Source of the DNA: Lactococcus allomyrinae
GTDB lineage: Bacteria; Bacillota; Bacilli; Lactobacillales; Streptococcaceae
Direction of reading: 5' to 3'
Assembly: GCF_003627095.1 (NCBI RefSeq)
Contig: NZ_CP032627.1
Coordinates: forward strand, 2,108,001-2,172,000
DNA: 64,000 bases
The translations under genes were made by a program, and so were the position numbers. The first letter of the stretch is position 1, and every line of letters starts with the position of its first letter. Positions 63,777 to 64,000 of the stretch are shown here, piece after piece. The notes beneath the pieces were generated by a model, which was given only the letters and a program-made list of their open reading frames with translations, searched no databases and was not told the DNA's origin.

Positions 63777-64000
63777 ATGAACCTTATCAAAAGAAACTCC
63801 ACTTTTCGGTCTCTTTTTCTTTGTAATGTCTTTAACACGATGGGAAGCAATCTCTTCTCATTAGCCTTTATTATCTATGCTTCGACTTATCCCAATAGTA
63901 AGATGTATATCTCTCTAGCAGCACTACTCATGGTTTTTCCGACATTTTTAAATGCTTATATGGGCTATCTGGCGGATCACACCATAAACAAGAAACGAGC
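63777..64000 (+). CDS. MFS transporter, 5' part
   Basis: The ORF opens with ATG immediately after the maturase stop and runs off the window after 74 codons. Two hydrophobic segments are seen (about 11-33 and 43-65) followed by YLADHTINKKR, resembling the loop 2-3 motif of the major facilitator superfamily. In RaS-RiPP loci such a protein usually exports the mature peptide. It is probably translated by coupling, with GGAGCG upstream. Confidence 0.75.
   Translation, partial: MNLIKRNSTFRSLFLCNVFNTMGSNLFSLAFIIYASTYPNSKMYISLAALLMVFPTFLNAYMGYLADHTINKKR

Overview
The window is the replication-origin region of a low-GC Lactobacillales chromosome, almost certainly a Lactococcus. The evidence is the dnaA-dnaN-rexB-rexA order (RexAB is the lactococcal AddAB), the cluster ychF-pth-mfd-rqcP-divIC-tilS-hpt-ftsH followed by mtlARFD, a lactococcal comX remnant, and a 16S gene that resembles the L. 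lactis group but differs from L. lactis at several positions. Species is not assigned.

Left of the origin (1-24,250) most genes point leftwards. Two rRNA operons (16S, tRNA-Ala, 23S, 5S, then tRNAs) are near-identical direct repeats of about 5.2 kb. Between them lie rplM-rpsI with a candidate L13 leader, rnhC, lepB, a DUF2127 membrane protein, purR with a one-base frameshift, the str operon (rpsL-rpsG-fusA) carrying a 102-bp BOX-like inverted-repeat element, dacA, a GRP sugar transporter, and a tRNA wobble-uridine modification operon (mnmL, a nucleotidyltransferase, mnmM). A truncated comX lies between the second rRNA operon and oriC.

The origin (24,376-26,084) is bipartite, with DnaA boxes on both sides of dnaA. 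Rightwards come dnaN, rexB, rexA, DUF951, an XRE regulator, ychF, a P-loop kinase, a methyltransferase, pth, mfd, rqcP, divIC, an S1-domain protein, an HpaB-type flavin-dependent hydroxylase that looks like an insertion, a serine beta-lactamase-like protein, tilS, hpt and ftsH. Next is a stable-RNA cluster with tandem rRNA-like promoters, seven tRNAs and a divergent, structurally compensated 5S rRNA without 16S or 23S. The mannitol genes mtlA, mtlR, mtlF and mtlD follow, with matching cre-containing promoters before mtlA and mtlD. Then come a candidate 6S RNA, tRNA-Lys, pnuC, araT with a possible CodY box, a hairpin-rich intergenic stretch, a HIT protein and recO.

The right end holds what looks like a small quorum-sensing RiPP locus: an Rgg-family regulator overlapping recO by 4 nt, a 23-residue Cys-containing precursor peptide with a strong SD, an intervening terminator, a radical SAM/SPASM maturase and the start of an MFS exporter. 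A second striking signal is chromosome-wide: an iterated half-site ACTGACAG/CTGTCAGT, often paired as CTGTCAGTACTGACAG, that recurs in intergenic terminators and inside coding sequences, where it commonly reads as Leu-Ser-Val-Leu-Thr.
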